A DNA stretch of 64,000 nucleotides from Mycobacterium gordonae (GTDB lineage: Bacteria > Actinomycetota > Actinomycetes > Mycobacteriales > Mycobacteriaceae): assembly GCF_002101675.1 (NCBI RefSeq), contig NZ_LQOY01000026.1:1-64000 (forward strand). The letters run 5' to 3'. Every line of letters starts with the position of its first letter. Position 1 is the first letter of the stretch. Of this stretch, positions 36,301 through 45,324 are shown piece after piece. The position numbers and the translations under genes are program-made. The notes below the pieces were generated by a model. It worked only from the letters and a program-made list of their open reading frames with translations, ran no database searches and was not told where the DNA came from.

Positions 36301-37570
36301 CGGGGTGGGTGACTTCAATCTTCCATTTGTCACCTTGCCGGAGGTTGTCATTCCGCCGATCAAGGTGGACGGCTTCACAATCCCTGGCCCCACCACCGCC
36401 GAGTTCACCATCCCGCGCATCGGGGTGGGTGACTTCAATCTTCCGTTCGTCACCTTGCCGGAGATTGGCATCCCGCCGATCAAGTTGGACGGCTTCACCA
36501 TTCCCGGGCTTAGCATCGATCCGATCAAACTGGCTGGCTTCACCATTCCCGGCGCCACCACCGGCCAGTTCACCATCCCCAGCATCGGGGTCGGTGAATT
36601 CACGGCGCCGTTCATGAGCTTGCCGGAGGTCTTCGTCCCGCCGGTCTCGCTGGGCAACTTCTCCATCCCGCCGCTCAGCATCGATCCGGTCAAGCTCGCG
36701 GGTTTCACCATTCCCGGCGCCACCACCGACCCGTTCACGATCCCCAGCGTCGGGGTGGGCGATTTCGTGACTCCGTTCGTCAGCCTGCCGGACGTCTACC
36801 TCCCGCCGGTCACACTGGGCAACTTCACTATTCCGTCGCTCACCATCGATCCGGTCAAGCTGGCCGGTTTCACCGTTCCCGGAATGACCACCGCCCCGTT
36901 CACCATCGACCCGGTCGGAGTGGCCACCTTCGGCCTCCCGGCGCTCACCCTGCCCGAGGTCAAGATCCCGGGTATCACGCTCGGCGGCTTCGAGATTCCT
37001 GGTGCTACCACCGGACAATTTGTGATCGAGCCCGTCAAGATCGATCCATTCGGTCTGCCGTTGCTGGCGCTCCCCGATGTTTCAGTGCCGCCGATCGCAC
37101 TGGGCGCCTTCAACATCCCGGGACTCACTCTGAACCCGACCCGGCTGGACACCTTCACCATCCCTGGTCTCACGGTTCCGCCGGTTGCTCTGTCCGGGTT
37201 CACTATTCCCGGCCTGACGATCCCCAGCATCACCTTGCCCGGCACCACCATCGCCGCCTTCGACCTTCCGCCGGCGCCGGGCTTCGGCAACACCAGCACC
37301 GCGCCGTCGTCGGGCTTCTTCAACACCGGCACCGGAGCCAACTCCGGCTTCGGCAACCGCGGGCTAGGCCTGTCGGGTCTGTTAAACGCCAACCCAGAGG
37401 GCTTCTTCGGCGGCTCGGGCTTCCAAAACATCGGCTCCACCATCTCGGGCCTGCTCAACCTCGGCAATTCCCTCTCGGGCCTGGCCAACACCGGAAACCT
37501 GACCCTGCCCAACCTGCTGGCCGGCATCGCCAACCTCGGAGTCACGGGTGGCTTCCTCAACGGGTTCTAA
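33347..37570 (+). CDS. PPE-MPTR protein with long proline-anchored pentapeptide domain (1407 residues)
   Basis: Residues 1-180 are a PPE domain ([35 protein letters not shown]). A short MPTR block of Asn-Gly pentapeptides follows to about residue 410 and ends at the hinge [12 protein letters not shown]. About 885 residues follow in which nearly every fifth residue is Pro and the others alternate with hydrophobic residues ([13 protein letters not shown]). An [10 protein letters not shown] tail ends the protein. GAGGAAAGG precedes the ATG. A PE_PGRS gene follows 95 bases later. It should be an ESX-5 substrate; function unknown. Confidence 0.93.
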   Translation: MSFLVLPPEVNSALMFAGAGAEPLLSAASSWGELAEELASAAASFQAVTAGLAGGAWQGASAAAMAEAAAPYAGWLSAAAAQARQTAAQAGAMAAEFEAVRAAVVQPLVVAANRVDLVSLVRSNLFGQNAPVIASVEAAYEAMWAQDVSAMVAYHAGASAAVSALTPLVAPLQGLAGLPGRLSGAAASLLPPAAGWGAGLGAINLGSTNLGIGNIGLGNFGDNNFGLGNLGNNNVGPANVGNYNIGFANNGFNNVGFANTGTGNIGVGLTGTGQVGIGLLNTGNANLGLFNSGTGNVGFFNSGSGNMGIGNSGTGNRGFLNSGVGSFGFGNAGLANTGFFNPGSFNTGAFNLGDANTGNFNAGSFNTGDFNSGSVNTGLFNTGDVNTGLFNSGDVNTGIFNSGDMNNGFAWRGIGQGGLRFAIGTPDLTLPPINIPSIAIPPLNLPSITTADLSIPGFDLPRTTTPPIAVPGLDLPTLTVPGFNLNSIGVGGFDTPRLTIPGLTLPTITVPRLTLPELTVPGFNLNTTGVGAFDTPRLSIPGLTLPAISVPNLSLPAITTPEIAVPGLRLPDINTRAFNVNGVYLGDFRTPELTIPALTLPTIRVPDLLLPKITTPEIAVPGLRLPEINTRAFNVNGVYLADFRTPELTIPALTLPTINVPDLLLPAITTPDIAVPGLELPKVTIPGFNLNPAWLADFKTPELTIPKLTLPDIAVPGLDLPKVTIPSFNLKPAWLDAFKLPELTIPGLTLPDISVPGLELPKVTIPGFNLMPAWLDRFSTPELTIPALTLPPITVPPMTLPEIIIPKFTLNSSTLGGWTTPTIAFPEINGPVIRVNGFQVSPNLRIDWDTNVFALKGVNYTGRWILGVPEIDYYNGAAYFNLTSISADAFNLPSFTIKDFKIPGIGIDKFGLPPITLPDITIPRINLGGFTIPEVKTAAFTIPSIGVDDFNLPFIHVPEVGIPPIKVDGFTIPGPTTAEFTIPRIGVGDFNLPFVTLPEVVIPPIKVDGFTIPGPTTAEFTIPRIGVGDFNLPFVTLPEIGIPPIKLDGFTIPGLSIDPIKLAGFTIPGATTGQFTIPSIGVGEFTAPFMSLPEVFVPPVSLGNFSIPPLSIDPVKLAGFTIPGATTDPFTIPSVGVGDFVTPFVSLPDVYLPPVTLGNFTIPSLTIDPVKLAGFTVPGMTTAPFTIDPVGVATFGLPALTLPEVKIPGITLGGFEIPGATTGQFVIEPVKIDPFGLPLLALPDVSVPPIALGAFNIPGLTLNPTRLDTFTIPGLTVPPVALSGFTIPGLTIPSITLPGTTIAAFDLPPAPGFGNTSTAPSSGFFNTGTGANSGFGNRGLGLSGLLNANPEGFFGGSGFQNIGSTISGLLNLGNSLSGLANTGNLTLPNLLAGIANLGVTGGFLNGF
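34618..37275 (+). repeat. proline-anchored pentapeptide repeats, 40- and 55-residue superunits
   Basis: The encoded repeat is P-x-[LIV]-x-[hydrophobic], for example [20 protein letters not shown]. Larger units of 40 or 55 residues, both multiples of five, recur: 55-residue copies start near 34970, 35115 and 35280. From 36120 a 120-base unit ([15 protein letters not shown] type) repeats, with two near-identical copies around 36250 and 36370. A 200-base AT-richer stretch at about 35820-36030 encodes a non-repeat segment between the two repeat families. Confidence 0.8.
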
Positions 37571-37665
37571 GTGATGGCACACACCACGCCACGCCGCGAC
37601 GCTGCGGAGCACGAAACTCGGCAGCACCGGCACTGATCCAATCTGTCTAGCCAAAGGAAACTGAC

Positions 37666-39549
37666 ATGTCATATGTGATCGCCGGGCCGGAGTTGCTCAC
37701 CCTGGCCGCCAACAACCTTGCCGGCATCGGCTCAGCGTTGGAGGAGGCGAATTCCGCCGCCGCGGCCTCCACCACGCGCGTGGTGGCCCCAGCCTTGGAC
37801 GACGTGTCCAAACTCGCAACAGCGCTGTTCAGCCGGCACGCGCAGGCCTATCAGACGTTCAGCGCGCAAGCCTCGGAGTTCCACGCACAGTTCGTGCGCA
37901 CCTTAGCTACCAGCGCGGGCCTCTACCAGAGCGCTGAGGCGATCAACGCGCTGGGCACCGCAGCGGCAACCAACCCGATGACCGCGATTAACTCGGCGGC
38001 CCAGACGCTCTTGAGCCCGGTCAGGGCGGTAAACGCCGCCGCCAACGCGCAGTCCCTGGCGCTCACCGGCCGACCGCTGGTCGGCAACGGGGCCGACGGG
38101 GCGCCCGGTCAGCCCGGCAAGCCGGGCGGGTGGCTGAGCGGCAATGGAGGCCGCGGCGGCGATGGTCTGCCCGGTCAGGCCGGTGGCCGAGGGGGCGACG
38201 CGACGTTCGGCAACGGTGGCGCCGGCGGACGCGGCGGCATCGGCGGCGGCGCCGGCGGCGCCGGCGGCAACGTCGCGACGCTGGGCAACGGCGGAGCGGG
38301 CGGCGCCGGGGGCGCGGGTGCGCCCGGCGTAGCCGGCGTCAATCCGACCCAGAGCATTACTCAACCGGCAGCGACAGCGGGTACCGCCGGAAGCCCGGGT
38401 GCCTTCGGCGGTAACGGGTCCGACGGCGTCGCTGGGCAACCCGGCGGCGCGGGCGGCGCCGGCGGCAACGGCACGACGTCCATTCCGGGCAGTACGGGCA
38501 GTGGCGGCAATGGCGGAGGGGGCGGCGACGGTGGAACGGGAGCTCCGGGCGGAGCAGGCGGCCGGGGTGGCAACGGCGTCACGGGTCAACCCGGTGGCCA
38601 CGGTGGGGACGGCGGCGACGGCGGGGCAGGCGCGCCGGGCGGCGCGGGCGGCAACGGCGGCACCGGCACGGGCAGCATCGGCGGCAATGGGGGCGACGGC
38701 GGCGACGGCGGCGTCGGTGCCACAGGCGGCAGGGGTGGAGCTGGCGGTGCTGGGACGACTTCGGGGACCGGTGGTGACGGCGGAAACGGTGGTGACGCCG
38801 GTGGCTCCAAGAGCGTGGGAGGCGTCGGCGGCGCTGGTGGGCGCGGCGGCGATGGCGGCCACGGAGGATCCCTGGGCGGCAACGGCGGTGCCGGTGGAGT
38901 CGGCGGAACCGGCGGGGTGGGCGGGGCCGGAGCTTCCGGCGCCAGTGGAGGCCACGGCGGGCCTGGCGGCACGGTCGGTGGAAACGGTGGCACCGGGGGT
39001 GACGGTGGGGACGGCGCGGCCGGCGGACTGGGCGGACCCGGTGGCGCCGGTGGCAACGGCGGTAACGGGGGTCAGTACGGCCGGGGTGGGGCCGCCGGTG
39101 CGGGCGGTGTCGGTGGTATCGGCGGGACCGGCGGCGCTGGCGCGAGCGGCGGCAACGGCGGTGGTGCCCAAGTCTTCGGCACGGGCGGCCAGGGCGGTGC
39201 GGGCGGCATCGGTGCGCCTGGCGGTGCCGGCGGCGTCGGTGGCGCCGCCGGCTTGCCCGGGGCCGGTGGCCCCGCCGGCCCGGATGGCCCCGCCGGTCCC
39301 GCGGGTGCCGTCGCACCGGGTGGTGCGGGTGGGCGCGGTGGCGCAGGCGGTGCTGGCGGCAGGGGCGGCAGCGGCGGCACCGGTTACTACGGCGCCACTC
39401 CCGGCGTCGGCGGCGCCGGCGGGAAGGGCGGTGGTGGTATGGCCGGCGGGCTTGGCGGACCTGGTAGCCCCGCAGGAAGTGGCGGTACCGCCGGCAGCGC
39501 CGGCGCCAACGGCGTCAACGGCAGTACCGGCTCGAAGGTCCTGTTCTAG
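37666..39549 (+). CDS. PE_PGRS protein (627 residues)
   Basis: The N-terminal PE domain ([20 protein letters not shown]) is followed by [17 protein letters not shown] and then a long PGRS domain of GG[NADG] triplets. AAAGGAAACTGAC precedes the ATG. It is 95 bases after the PPE-MPTR stop and in the same direction, so the two may be cotranscribed. PPE-MPTR and PE_PGRS proteins are not usually paired in the way PE/PPE chaperone pairs are, so co-secretion is only a possibility. Confidence 0.92.
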   Translation: MSYVIAGPELLTLAANNLAGIGSALEEANSAAAASTTRVVAPALDDVSKLATALFSRHAQAYQTFSAQASEFHAQFVRTLATSAGLYQSAEAINALGTAAATNPMTAINSAAQTLLSPVRAVNAAANAQSLALTGRPLVGNGADGAPGQPGKPGGWLSGNGGRGGDGLPGQAGGRGGDATFGNGGAGGRGGIGGGAGGAGGNVATLGNGGAGGAGGAGAPGVAGVNPTQSITQPAATAGTAGSPGAFGGNGSDGVAGQPGGAGGAGGNGTTSIPGSTGSGGNGGGGGDGGTGAPGGAGGRGGNGVTGQPGGHGGDGGDGGAGAPGGAGGNGGTGTGSIGGNGGDGGDGGVGATGGRGGAGGAGTTSGTGGDGGNGGDAGGSKSVGGVGGAGGRGGDGGHGGSLGGNGGAGGVGGTGGVGGAGASGASGGHGGPGGTVGGNGGTGGDGGDGAAGGLGGPGGAGGNGGNGGQYGRGGAAGAGGVGGIGGTGGAGASGGNGGGAQVFGTGGQGGAGGIGAPGGAGGVGGAAGLPGAGGPAGPDGPAGPAGAVAPGGAGGRGGAGGAGGRGGSGGTGYYGATPGVGGAGGKGGGGMAGGLGGPGSPAGSGGTAGSAGANGVNGSTGSKVLF

Positions 39550-40164
39550 GGGCCAGGACGGACTGCGGAGCCAGCCTGTGCCCCGGTAGTTGGTCTCAAA
39601 CTTGGTTGGCGGCACAGCGAGGAGCTTCACTCAGCACGGAACTCGCATGTCCTGCCCGGCGACGACATCCGAAATCGTTCCTTACTGCAGGGTTGATCGG
39701 TTCGAACGCGGATCCACCATCAGCTTTGTCTATCTTGAGATTTGAGGCGGGCGACAGCATGGGACGTAATGGTGGGCCGCTAATACTCGAGTATCCCCGG
39801 CTCCATACCCGCCTTCCAAACTGTGGAATGCCCTTCACAGCAAGGAAAGTCGCTCGCCAGCTGCAACTCTCGTTCGAACGAGGTGTTGAGCACGGCGTTA
39901 CTCGACGGCGGGACACAGCTGATCGGTGGAGGCGCTGGGCCGGGTATTCGGCAGCGGCAGCCATCGTCGCAAACGCTTGGCGGTGGGCGGCAATTCGCGT
40001 GGCCCACCTCGTAGGTGTACTCGACTGTGGGGTCATGTTCGGAGCGGAAGATGCATCCACTCAACACCCGATTGCTTTCTTAACGCAGATGATTGAATCG
40101 TTCGACTAGCGCCGCCGCGTCTCAGGCGTGAGACAGAAATGCCGCTGGGTTCCCGCGTTCCCGC
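39550..40164. other. 615-base gap before cyp144
   Basis: I see no credible gene. A 167-codon reading frame at 39606-40109 has unremarkable, Arg-rich sequence with no family resemblance or ribosome site, and long frames on both strands run over it. The gap holds the regulatory palindrome at 40119-40139. Part of it may be remnant DNA from the PPE/PE_PGRS insertion. Confidence 0.5.
40119..40139. promoter_or_regulatory. palindrome with TGAGACA motif upstream of cyp144
   Basis: GTCTCAGGCGTGAGAC (40119-40134) has perfect 6-bp arms around GGCG, and GCGTGAGACAGAAA at 40126-40139 matches the motif upstream of both TetR genes (consensus GTGAGACANAAA). It is about 30 bases upstream of the cyp144 start. 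The match suggests that one of the TetR paralogues controls cyp144. Confidence 0.6.
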
Positions 40165-41487
40165 ATGTCCGCCCGCAGCGTTGAGACGCCGAAGGGCCAA
40201 TCACGTCGTGCACATGTTCTCGACTTGCCCTATGCCGTTGATTTGTGGATCCGTACCCGCAAGGCTGGCGTAGTGACAGTAGCCACCGATGCGATCACCT
40301 TCTTCAGCCCCGAGTGCCTGCAAGATCCGTATCCCATCTACGAGCGGATGCGAATTGCCGGTCCGGTGCACCGCATCGCCGACTCGGACTTCTTTGCTGT
40401 GTGCGGCTGGGACGCGGTCAACGACGCCGTGCGCCGTACCGACGAGTTCTCCTCGAACCTCACCGCCACGCTGACTTATACGGCTGAAGGATTCGTTCGA
40501 CCATTTCTCATGGACCCGCTGGGCGGACCGACCCACGTACTGGCCACGGCGGATGATCCTGCGCATGCTATCCACCGCAAGCAGCTGGTGAAGTACCTGG
40601 CCGCCAAGCGAATTCGCCTGATGGAGCAGTTCGCTGCCGAGACCGCAGACCGGCTGTGGGCCGCCGGTTTGCAGGACGGTGGTATCGAATGGATGGGCGC
40701 TTTCGCGAACCGGCTGCCGATGATGGTGGTGGCCCGGCTCATCGGCGTACCCGATTGCGACGTCGCGCAGCTGGTGAAGTGGGGTTACGCGGCCACCCAA
40801 CTGCTCGAAGGGCTGGTGGATCAAGACCAGATCGCGGCTGCCGGCCGAGCGGTAATGGAACTAACCGGCTACATCGAAGAGCAATTCGACAGAGCCGCAG
40901 CCGATCCGCAAGACAACTTGCTTGGCGAGCTGGCTAGTGCCTGCGCCGCAGGCGAACTCGACACATTGACCGCCCAGATCATGATGGTCACGCTGTTCGC
41001 CGCCGGCGGAGAGTCCACGGCGTCATTGCTGGGAAGTGCGGCGATGATCCTGGCAACACGTCGTGATATCCAGCAACAACTGCGGGAGAACCCGGAGCTT
41101 CTCGGTGCCTTCATCGAGGAGACGTTGCGCTATGAGGCTCCGTTCCGAGGGCACTACCGCCACGTACGGAGCGACACGATGCTGAAAGGCGTGGAACTGC
41201 CGGCCGACTCGCATCTGCTGCTGCTGTGGGGCGCGGCCAACCGCGATCCGGCACAGTTCGAAAAGCCCGACGAGTTCCGTCTGAACCGCTCCGCAGGAAA
41301 AGGTCACATCAGTTTCGGCAAGGGCGCACACTTCTGCGTCGGTGCTGCGCTGGCCAGACTCGAAGCCCAGATTGCGTTGCGGCTGATGCTAAGCCGGACA
41401 TCCCTCATCGAGGCAGCCGACGTCGGGCCGTGGTTGCCCAGCATCTTGGTGCGCCGGCTACAGCGGCTCGAACTCGCCGTCAAATAG
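40165..41487 (+). CDS. cyp144: cytochrome P450 CYP144
   Basis: The 440-residue P450 matches M. tuberculosis CYP144 (Rv1777) in recalled sequence. Heme ligand C391 is in FGKGAHFCVG; the ExxR motif is EETLR; the I-helix has AAGGESTAS. The first 30 or so residues are poorly conserved and basic. An in-frame GTG at 40273 would remove them. Literature on CYP144 describes a shorter form lacking the N-terminal residues, so this internal start is relevant. The physiological substrate is not established. The TetR genes that would flank it in M. tuberculosis are 7 kb away here. Confidence 0.92.
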   Translation: MSARSVETPKGQSRRAHVLDLPYAVDLWIRTRKAGVVTVATDAITFFSPECLQDPYPIYERMRIAGPVHRIADSDFFAVCGWDAVNDAVRRTDEFSSNLTATLTYTAEGFVRPFLMDPLGGPTHVLATADDPAHAIHRKQLVKYLAAKRIRLMEQFAAETADRLWAAGLQDGGIEWMGAFANRLPMMVVARLIGVPDCDVAQLVKWGYAATQLLEGLVDQDQIAAAGRAVMELTGYIEEQFDRAAADPQDNLLGELASACAAGELDTLTAQIMMVTLFAAGGESTASLLGSAAMILATRRDIQQQLRENPELLGAFIEETLRYEAPFRGHYRHVRSDTMLKGVELPADSHLLLLWGAANRDPAQFEKPDEFRLNRSAGKGHISFGKGAHFCVGAALARLEAQIALRLMLSRTSLIEAADVGPWLPSILVRRLQRLELAVK

Positions 41488-41544
41488 CTGCGGCTGAACG
41501 CTCTGCTCGCTTCTTGCGGCGGAGCACCGAATTTGCGCGCCGGT

Positions 41545-41994
41545 TTATCCCGGCGTCGCCGGGGGGATGCCGCCCGGGGACACGATGAACGCCTCGACGG
41601 CGGTGGCTTGTTCGTAACCGTCCACCTCGACGCGCCACTCGTAGATTCCCGGGTCCAATGGAATCCCGGCCGGGATGTTGAGGGTGAGCGGCATGCGGAC
41701 CGCGGTCCCGTGAATCGCACCCGGCAGGCGGCCCGCCTCGGCGGCGGCCTCGAACAGGATCCGCTGCGGGCCCTGTGGCCCCGGCACCACCACCGGTTGA
41801 CCGTCGGTGTCCAGCAACTGGCAGGTGAGCTTGTGCTGTTTGTTGGTCTCGTCCCAGTCGATGTCCAGAAACATCACCAATGCGAATGGCGGGGTAGGGG
41901 TTTGACATTGCCGCCAGCCCAGCCCGAGGGTATGGACCTTGCCCGACTGGACATCGGCCTGAGCCGCGTCCGCCAGAAAAAGGCTGACCTTCAT
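41545..41994 (-). CDS. conserved hypothetical protein, Rv1778c type (DUF6941-like)
   Basis: The 149-residue protein (MKVSLFLADAAQADVQSGKV) is predicted soluble, beta-rich and without signal peptide. Its length and position after cyp144 match Rv1778c. Small proteins of this type have an N-terminal hydrophobic strand and an immunoglobulin-like shape; function unknown. The ribosome site is weak. It is convergent with cyp144 (57 bases apart) and in the same direction as the downstream membrane-protein gene. Confidence 0.8.
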   Translation of the reverse strand: MKVSLFLADAAQADVQSGKVHTLGLGWRQCQTPTPPFALVMFLDIDWDETNKQHKLTCQLLDTDGQPVVVPGPQGPQRILFEAAAEAGRLPGAIHGTAVRMPLTLNIPAGIPLDPGIYEWRVEVDGYEQATAVEAFIVSPGGIPPATPG

Positions 41995-42137
41995 GCGAGT
42001 TGCTGCCTTACGAATGCTGCCGTCACGAGATCCATAGATCCACGTCCTGTTCCCAATCCGTATGCAATTACCCGGCGCTGCCGACCCCGAAAGATACTAC
42101 GCTGCGACGCACTCGCCCGGTTTGCCGCTATGCCACC

Positions 42138-44006
42138 CTATTTGGCCGGCGGTAACTGACGTGGGCCTTCGGGCCCGCGCAGCTCACGCGGCCCCTCCCG
42201 CTCGACCAGCTCGCGCCGGCCATCCGAGGCCCCCACCGACAAACCGGCCAGGTCCCTGGTGGGTGCCTGACCCAGTGCCTGTTCGGCCTGCCCGCCCAGC
42301 TGAGCGTAATTACCGGCGTAATTCGGGTGAGCCGCCTGGCCTCGCGATGAATCGATGCGGTGGACTCCGGGGTCGCCGGCTGCGGCAGCCGGGGCCTGCA
42401 GCGGCTGCGGCTGCTGGGCCTGTTGCTGGGCGCCCCCATCCGAGCTTTCGGTGTTCATCGTGACTTTGCGAGTCCGCTTGAGCGAGAACGCAATTTCCTC
42501 GACCTCCTCGAACACCTGCCGCGCGGTACGCAAGGGCTGGGTCGTGTTGTCGATGACGCGTGCTACGAACGGCGGCACCAGCGGGCGGATCCACCGGGCG
42601 GCGGCCTTGGTGGCGTCCGGAATAGACGGAATGAGGGGGGCGCGCTGTGCGTCATCGACCTCGCCGGCGGACGGCACCTCGTAGTGCTCGACGGCCGCCA
42701 CGGCGGGTTCGGCCGGGGCCGGAAGGTTCTCGGTCACCGGCGGTTGGACGTCCCGGTCCGCGGGGGGCAACTGGGCCACCGCCCGGCTTGCGGCCTCTGC
42801 TTCGGCGGCGATCGGCAGATACATGTCTTCCTCCACTGACTCGAAGGTACGCTCCGACGACGCGTGCACCGGGGCGTCGAGCGCCTCGACTACGCGACGG
42901 CGGTGGTGTTCGCGATCGATCTCGGCCTGGGCCTCAATGGCGAGGCGCGTCTGGGTGAGTTGGTGCTCGGCCCACATGATTTCGGCTGCCCGGCGCACCT
43001 CGGCCCGCTTGATCGCGATCGCGGTGTCGGCCTCCAGCTCGGCACGTTCCTGTTCTGCGCGTGCGGTGGCGTGGCGATCGTGGGTTGTTTCACCGCGCCA
43101 CATCCGCAAGATCAGCGGCAGCAGATACAGCAGGGCGAAGAACGCGATCGTCAGCAGGCGCAAGATCAGCGCCCCGGCACTGTCGAGAGTCAGGTCATTC
43201 ATCGCGACCCACCGCGCACCCAGACCGCGACCGGCATCGGCGACCACGGCATGCCGCGCGTCGGCAAGAGCCTGCTCGTCGCGGGAAACGGTGGCGTCCA
43301 GGGCTGGCGCCTGACGATCGCGGGCGGCCAGCGCGCCGTCCAACTCACGCTGTGCATCACCGAGCAGCTCGTTGGCCGTCCGGGTCTCAGGTCCTCGGCC
43401 GGGAACCCCGGTAATCCGGGTTTGCGGGCAGGCCGGTGTCGGGTTGTACTCGCAGCGCGCAATCACCAGGGCGTTATCAAGGTGCCCGCGAGCCTGGTCG
43501 ACGCTCCCGTCCAGCGCGCTGCGGGCCGCACGCGCCTGTTGCAGGGATGCCGCGGCCTGTGCGACGGCCGGTGCCGAGTCCGCGGTGCGCAGCGCCCGCT
43601 CGTCGAGGCGGCGGTCGATGGCCCCGGAGAAGAGGACGAGCGCGGCGAGCTCACCGACGACCACGCCGACGGCGACCGCGACGGCGGCGCGACCGGCCGT
43701 GCCGGACCAGCCGCGGGCCGGGCCACCGGCGATGCTGCGGGTGACCGCTCCGATCAGCAGGCCGAAAACGAGGGTCGCCGAAACGATGGCCCAGGCCGGG
43801 GCCGTCGCGACCGCGGACGTGACCGCCAGAGCGGCCACCAGCCACGCCAGCACGGCGCCGAGCACCACCACCGCTCCCGCGACGGCGTGTGTGGACCGCT
43901 CATGGCGTTCCCCGAGCTCGCCTGCGTGGCCGCCGCCAAGCCAGGTCAGCAGCGCCTCGATCCGCGTGACGACCGAGCGCTGCTCAGAGATTTCGTGCGC
44001 GCGCAT
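42138..44006 (-). CDS. integral membrane protein with long coiled coil, DUF4407 / Rv1779c type
   Basis: The 622-residue protein has two or three transmembrane segments near residues 45-65, 73-93 and 110-130 and another near 290-310 (LLTIAFFALLYLLPLIL). Between them is an Ala-rich, Arg-rich segment with coiled-coil character (about 140-280). A long cytosolic helical region follows (about 320-400; EQERAELEADTAIAIKRAE). The C-terminal 200 residues are low complexity, Pro- and Gln-rich. DUF4407 proteins have no assigned function. GGAGGTG lies 10 or so bases before the ATG. Upstream neighbours read the other way. Confidence 0.85.
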   Translation of the reverse strand: MRAHEISEQRSVVTRIEALLTWLGGGHAGELGERHERSTHAVAGAVVVLGAVLAWLVAALAVTSAVATAPAWAIVSATLVFGLLIGAVTRSIAGGPARGWSGTAGRAAVAVAVGVVVGELAALVLFSGAIDRRLDERALRTADSAPAVAQAAASLQQARAARSALDGSVDQARGHLDNALVIARCEYNPTPACPQTRITGVPGRGPETRTANELLGDAQRELDGALAARDRQAPALDATVSRDEQALADARHAVVADAGRGLGARWVAMNDLTLDSAGALILRLLTIAFFALLYLLPLILRMWRGETTHDRHATARAEQERAELEADTAIAIKRAEVRRAAEIMWAEHQLTQTRLAIEAQAEIDREHHRRRVVEALDAPVHASSERTFESVEEDMYLPIAAEAEAASRAVAQLPPADRDVQPPVTENLPAPAEPAVAAVEHYEVPSAGEVDDAQRAPLIPSIPDATKAAARWIRPLVPPFVARVIDNTTQPLRTARQVFEEVEEIAFSLKRTRKVTMNTESSDGGAQQQAQQPQPLQAPAAAAGDPGVHRIDSSRGQAAHPNYAGNYAQLGGQAEQALGQAPTRDLAGLSVGASDGRRELVEREGPRELRGPEGPRQLPPAK

Positions 44007-44209
44007 GAGAACTAAACACCTCCAATGACGTCAAGCCTGGCAGGCCGTCGCCCGACACACCGAATCGAAGCGCCCGCTTGTGGCGTTCTTCACAACCGCC
44101 GGCGTGGTGGTGCGGATCACACTTCAGGCCGATGAGGCAGGCCGAATTTTCGGCGACTCGAGCGGATCAGCGGCTCATGGGGCGGGTGGCATGAGACCGT
44201 ATAAATCTT

Positions 44210-44770
44210 ATGGAAAATCACGAGTTCCTCAGCTACGAAGAGTTCGGCCGCAGATTTTTCGAGGTTGCCGTCACGCCGGATCGGGTCGCCGCCGCACTGA
44301 GTGATATCGCGGGCAGTGAGTTCGCCATGGAACCGATTGCCCAGGGCCCGGGCGGGATCGCCAAGGTCAGCGCGAACGTCAAGATCCAGGAGCCGCGGGT
44401 CACCCGCAAGCTCGGTGACCTCATCACCTTCGTCATCCACATCCCGCTGTCCATCGACCTGTTGCTGGACCTGCGACTGGACAAGCAACGGTTCATGGTG
44501 ACCGGTGACATCGCGTTGCGTGCCACCGCGCGGGCGGCCGAGCCCCTGTTGTTGATCGTCGACGTCTCCAAACCGCGGCCCTCGGACATCACCGTCAATG
44601 TCTCGTCTAAGTCCATCCGCGGCGAAGTGTTACGCATCCTCGCGGGCGTGGACGGGGAGATACGGCGCTTCATCGCCCAGTACGTCCGCGAGGAGATCGA
44701 CTCTCCGCAATCTCAGTCGGCTCAGGTAATCGACGTAGCCACCCAGGTGGCGGCCGCTTGGGGTAGTTAG
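44210..44770 (+). CDS. conserved hypothetical protein, Rv1780 type
   Basis: The 186-residue protein is soluble, with no signal peptide (MENHEFLSYEEFGRRFFEVAV). The middle segment FVIHIPLSIDLLLDLRLDKQR is amphipathic. No domain is recognised by eye; the gene order matches Rv1780 in M. tuberculosis. No clear ribosome site precedes the ATG, but a TATAAA lies 4 bases upstream. A leaderless transcript is possible, although the spacing is a base or two short. The gene is divergent from the DUF4407 gene. Confidence 0.8.
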   Translation: MENHEFLSYEEFGRRFFEVAVTPDRVAAALSDIAGSEFAMEPIAQGPGGIAKVSANVKIQEPRVTRKLGDLITFVIHIPLSIDLLLDLRLDKQRFMVTGDIALRATARAAEPLLLIVDVSKPRPSDITVNVSSKSIRGEVLRILAGVDGEIRRFIAQYVREEIDSPQSQSAQVIDVATQVAAAWGS

Positions 44771-44891
44771 CCGCGTCCGGTACACGCTGCGGATCTGTGC
44801 AGCTCAAACACCAACTCAGGCACAACCGTTGCGTTACTCTACGGCGGTGCAACCGCGCCGGGAGTGGTTGCCGCACGTCCAGGAGGATTTG

Positions 44892-45317
44892 ATGGCAAAG
44901 CGGTGGTGGATTGCGGCTGTCGTGGTTACCACGACACTGACGGCGGGCTGCACGTCCAGCAAGACGACGGTGGTCCACTCGTCGGGCCCCAGTAGCCCGG
45001 CCAAGTCGACTTCGGCCTCGAGCTCGACCTCAGCCTCGTCGAGCGAAGCCACCTCGACCGAGTCGGCACCGGTCACCACGCTCGACTCCAGCCAGTGCGT
45101 GGATGTCACCGGGGCAAACCTGGATCTGCTGACGGCGTCCGACAAGGATGCGGCGCGCAAGGCCGCCGACACCCTCGAGCGGTATAACCCGCCGTCCTCG
45201 GTCAAGTCCGCGATCGAACACTTCGTCACCACCGGCGGCGCGCACTTCGACGACCCCGACTACACCAAGAACAACGAAGTCGTGAAGTCGTGGGTCGACC
45301 AGGTGTGTCCCACCTAA
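44892..45317 (+). CDS. small lipoprotein, function unknown
   Basis: The 141-residue product starts MAKRWWIAAVVVTTTLTAGC. This is a lipoprotein signal peptide with lipobox LTAGC and lipidated C20, so it should be anchored at the outer face of the cytoplasmic membrane. A Ser/Thr-rich linker (about 25-55) precedes a small C-terminal domain with two cysteines that may form a disulphide (SSQC and QVCPT). AGGAGG at 44881-44886 defines this start over an upstream in-frame ATG. I recall no counterpart between Rv1780 and Rv1781c. It is convergent with the molybdopterin gene, 7 bases apart. Confidence 0.85.
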   Translation: MAKRWWIAAVVVTTTLTAGCTSSKTTVVHSSGPSSPAKSTSASSSTSASSSEATSTESAPVTTLDSSQCVDVTGANLDLLTASDKDAARKAADTLERYNPPSSVKSAIEHFVTTGGAHFDDPDYTKNNEVVKSWVDQVCPT

Positions 45318-45324
45318 GCGCCTG

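Noticed and set aside
34072..37018. Two long reverse frames opposite the second PPE-MPTR gene
   Set aside because: Repetitive Gly/Ser/Asp sequence derived from the forward pentapeptide repeats.
39606..40109. 167-codon forward frame in the gap before cyp144
   Set aside because: No family resemblance, no ribosome site, and overlapping frames on both strands; treated as non-coding.
42864..44015. Forward frame opposite the DUF4407 gene
   Set aside because: Arg/Gly-rich shadow; the reverse gene has membrane spans, coiled coil and a good ribosome site.
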